From the NCBI GenBank assembly GCA_015494735.1, contig WGAQ01000048.1, positions 1 through 7,828 on the forward strand: a stretch of DNA of 7,828 nt. The letters are read 5' to 3'. Origin of the DNA: Caldifarciminota bacterium (GTDB lineage Bacteria; Hydrothermota; Hydrothermia; LBFQ01; DSFT01). A program made the position numbers and the translations under genes. Shown here one piece after another: positions 6,585-7,828 of the stretch (position 1 is the first letter of the stretch; every line of letters starts with the position of its first letter). Under the pieces are notes generated by a model. The model had not been told where the DNA came from and searched no databases. It was given only the letters and a program-made list of their open reading frames with translations.

Positions 6585-7067
6585 TAATGCTGTATTCGTA
6601 ATGGACACGAGTTTTCTGCTGAATTATAAGGATTTCGTATGGAAACTTCAGTCCTTTTATCCGATAGAAAAGACTATCGAAAGTATTATGCGAAATGGCA
6701 GGATGCATGTTATTCGCTATGTGGTTCAGGAATAAGAGATGAGGAATTCCTGGAATGGCTCAAGAATATTTTACCAAAAAACCGCTATTCGATTCTGTCT
6801 GATGAGAGTGTTCAGAGAGCATTGACGGAAAGTGTTATACCTGCCTATATGAGGCACCTGAAAGGTCATTATGAGAAAGAATCCAGTAGAAATCCAGAAT
6901 TTGCTGATCCATTTGTTATTTCGTATGCCCTGTCAGTAAAACGGAGGAGTTTGCTCGATGTTATCGTTGTCTCCGATGATGACAATCTGTGCAGAATTTG
7001 CAGTGTCCTGAAAATTCCATGTTTTAAGTGGAGGGATTTCTTCAATCACCTGAATACCGATTGTTAA
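6568..7067 (+). pseudogene. PIN-like DUF4411-type toxin, interrupted by a one-base frameshift
   Basis: Starts at ATG 6568 inside the 3' end of the ImmA-like gene (17-nt overlap). The first frame reads MELAFDNAVFVMDTS (D13 of the PIN-like core), then IRYVVQE, and stops at TAA 6733-6735 after 55 residues. In the frame beginning at 6732 the family sequence resumes at once: IRDEEFLEWLKN, then LSDESVQRALTESVIPAYM, the conserved ADPFVISYAL, SDDDNLC and CFKWRDFFNHL, ending at TAA 7065-7067. Adding one A after GAA would give VVQEIRDEEFLEWL and about 167 residues, the normal size for this family of putative nucleases. The break follows E55, the second conserved acidic residue, so the short product lacks the later aspartates. 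No slippery heptamer is present (GGAATAAG), so programmed frameshifting is unlikely; decay or an assembly indel fits better. The 142-residue frame from ATG 6639 starts with about 31 residues of non-homologous sequence and is not taken as a true start. The toxin role is inferred from family and context. Confidence 0.82.
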
Positions 7068-7090
7068 CCCTTCCGGGTTTAAACTTAAAT
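7064..7090 (+). promoter_or_regulatory. Putative fdhA promoter with TTAACCC / GGGTTTAAA element
   Basis: TTAACCC (7064-7070) overlaps the toxin relic's stop codon and is followed four bases later by GGGTTTAAAC (7075-7084), then TTAAAT (7085-7090) directly before the GTG start at 7092. AACCC-TTCC-GGGTT is a perfect 5-bp inverted repeat, so it could also act as a weak hairpin at the end of the toxin gene, though no T-run follows. The same layout lies before wecB. There is no Shine-Dalgarno sequence. Confidence 0.45.
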
Positions 7091-7091
7091 C

Positions 7092-7828
7092 GTGCTTCCG
7101 GGTGAGGAACTGGTTTTAACCACGTGCGTCTGGTGCGGAACGGGGTGCCAGTTCTACCTGCGGGTCAGGAATGGGAGGCTTGCGGGGGTGGTTCCTTCGA
7201 GGGCCCATCCCATATCCCGTGGACGGCTCTGCCTCAAGGGGTGGAAGAGTTATCAATTCGTCCATCACCCGGACAGGCTGAAGTATCCCATGATTCGCAA
7301 CCCAAACGGAAAACTGGAGAGAGTATCATGGGATGAGGCTCTCGATTATGTAGCCAGCAGGTTGATTGCCATAAAGGAGCGTTATGGACCCCGCGCCATA
7401 GCCGTCTTCGGCTCCGCAAAGTGCACCAACGAGGACAACTACGTCCTGGTGAGATTCGCCCGTGCCACCATAGGGACGGACCATGTGGATCACTGCGCCA
7501 GGCTCTGCCATGCATCCACCGTTGCGGGGCTTGCCCGCTCATTCGGCTCCGGAGCCATGACTAACTCCATAGATGAGATAGAGGATACCGATGTGATACT
7601 CATAACGGGCTCCAACACCTCCGAACAGCATCCCGTAATCGCATCCCACATGATGAGAGCCATCAATAAAGGGGCTAAGCTGATAGTGGTCGACCCAAGG
7701 AAGATACCCATGGCACGCATTGCGGACATCTACCTATCCCACAGACCCGGAACAGACATCGCATGGATAAACGGATTCATCAACGTGATAGTGAACGAGG
7801 GACTGGCTGATATGGATTTCGTCAGGAA
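7092..7828 (+). CDS. fdhA: Formate dehydrogenase catalytic (alpha) subunit, N-terminal part, cut by the window edge
   Basis: Molybdopterin- or tungstopterin-dependent enzyme oxidising formate to CO2 or running the reverse reaction. 245 codons are visible. GTG 7092 is the only start, because an in-frame TAA lies at 7086. An N-terminal [4Fe-4S] domain has C12, C15, C19 and C47 (CVWCGTGC and GRLCLKG); K49 is the conserved lysine between cluster and pterin. The metal ligand is C139 in ARLCHASTVAGL, where E. coli FdhF has selenocysteine, so this is the Cys form. Further on are the family segments NSIDEIEDTDVILITGSN, EQHPVI and KLIVVDPRK, which build the pterin-binding domain. The N-terminus is short, with no twin-arginine signal or extra ferredoxin domains, which suggests a cytoplasmic subunit needing separate electron-transfer partners, probably encoded downstream outside the window. 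Related bis-MGD oxidoreductases are the alternative, but the LCHASTVAGL context points to formate dehydrogenase. Confidence 0.9.
   Translation, partial: MLPGEELVLTTCVWCGTGCQFYLRVRNGRLAGVVPSRAHPISRGRLCLKGWKSYQFVHHPDRLKYPMIRNPNGKLERVSWDEALDYVASRLIAIKERYGPRAIAVFGSAKCTNEDNYVLVRFARATIGTDHVDHCARLCHASTVAGLARSFGSGAMTNSIDEIEDTDVILITGSNTSEQHPVIASHMMRAINKGAKLIVVDPRKIPMARIADIYLSHRPGTDIAWINGFINVIVNEGLADMDFVR

Noticed and set aside
6725..6740. Programmed -1 frameshifting in the PIN-like gene
   Set aside because: No X-XXY-YYZ slippery heptamer and no obvious downstream stem; tRNA re-pairing from GAA to GGA would be poor.
7064..7080. Rho-independent terminator after the toxin relic
   Set aside because: The AACCC/GGGTT stem is only 5 bp and runs into TTTAAAC rather than a T-run; it fits a promoter element better.
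4618..7091. Insertion sequence or CRISPR array explaining the accessory region
   Set aside because: No transposase motifs, terminal inverted repeats with target duplications, or regularly spaced repeats were seen.
7506..7508. Selenocysteine codon in formate dehydrogenase
   Set aside because: The codon at the metal-ligand position is TGC (Cys), not TGA.

Overview
The window holds three housekeeping or metabolic blocks and, between them, a small toxin-antitoxin-like island in decay. Features suggesting a thermophile or deep-branching prokaryote are heavy use of AGG/AGA arginine and ATA isoleucine codons, tight packing, and no clear Shine-Dalgarno sequence ahead of the genes that head transcription units. 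Leucyl-tRNA synthetase is of the bacterial type, which favours a bacterium. Some archaea, such as haloarchaea, carry this type too, so I leave the domain open.

Left block, minus strand, 4617 to 1: wecB (UDP-GlcNAc 2-epimerase), rfbD (RmlD-type NDP-sugar 4-keto reductase) and leuS. wecB and rfbD overlap by 4 nt (ATGA) and form a nucleotide-sugar pair for a surface glycan. leuS follows after 78 nt, has its own promoter-like AT box, and reaches the window edge with probably only its stop codon missing.

Middle block, about 4618 to 7067, is the accessory region. It starts with a broken plus-strand copy of an XRE/ImmA-type (COG2856) regulator: frameshifted twice, internally deleted and cut off before its HExxH zinc motif. 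Next comes a short unidentified minus-strand reading frame. Then follows an intact XRE-ImmA regulator with H-E-L-C-H, overlapping by 17 nt a PIN-like (DUF4411-type) toxin gene. The toxin is interrupted by a one-base deletion just after its second conserved acidic residue. The regulator plus PIN-like pair is a known kind of toxin-antitoxin arrangement; here the toxin appears inactivated and the regulator kept.

Right block, 7092 to the edge, plus strand: the N-terminal 245 codons of a molybdopterin or tungstopterin formate dehydrogenase catalytic subunit with a [4Fe-4S] site and cysteine as metal ligand.

The intergenic regions share a pattern. Each leading start codon has an AT-rich TNTAAAA-type box beginning 14-21 nt upstream and no ribosome binding site, which suggests very short or absent leaders. 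wecB and fdhA also share a longer TTAACCC / GGGTNTAAA element. No tRNA, rRNA, CRISPR array, insertion sequence or intact transposase was seen, and no gap without a gene exceeds 300 bases.
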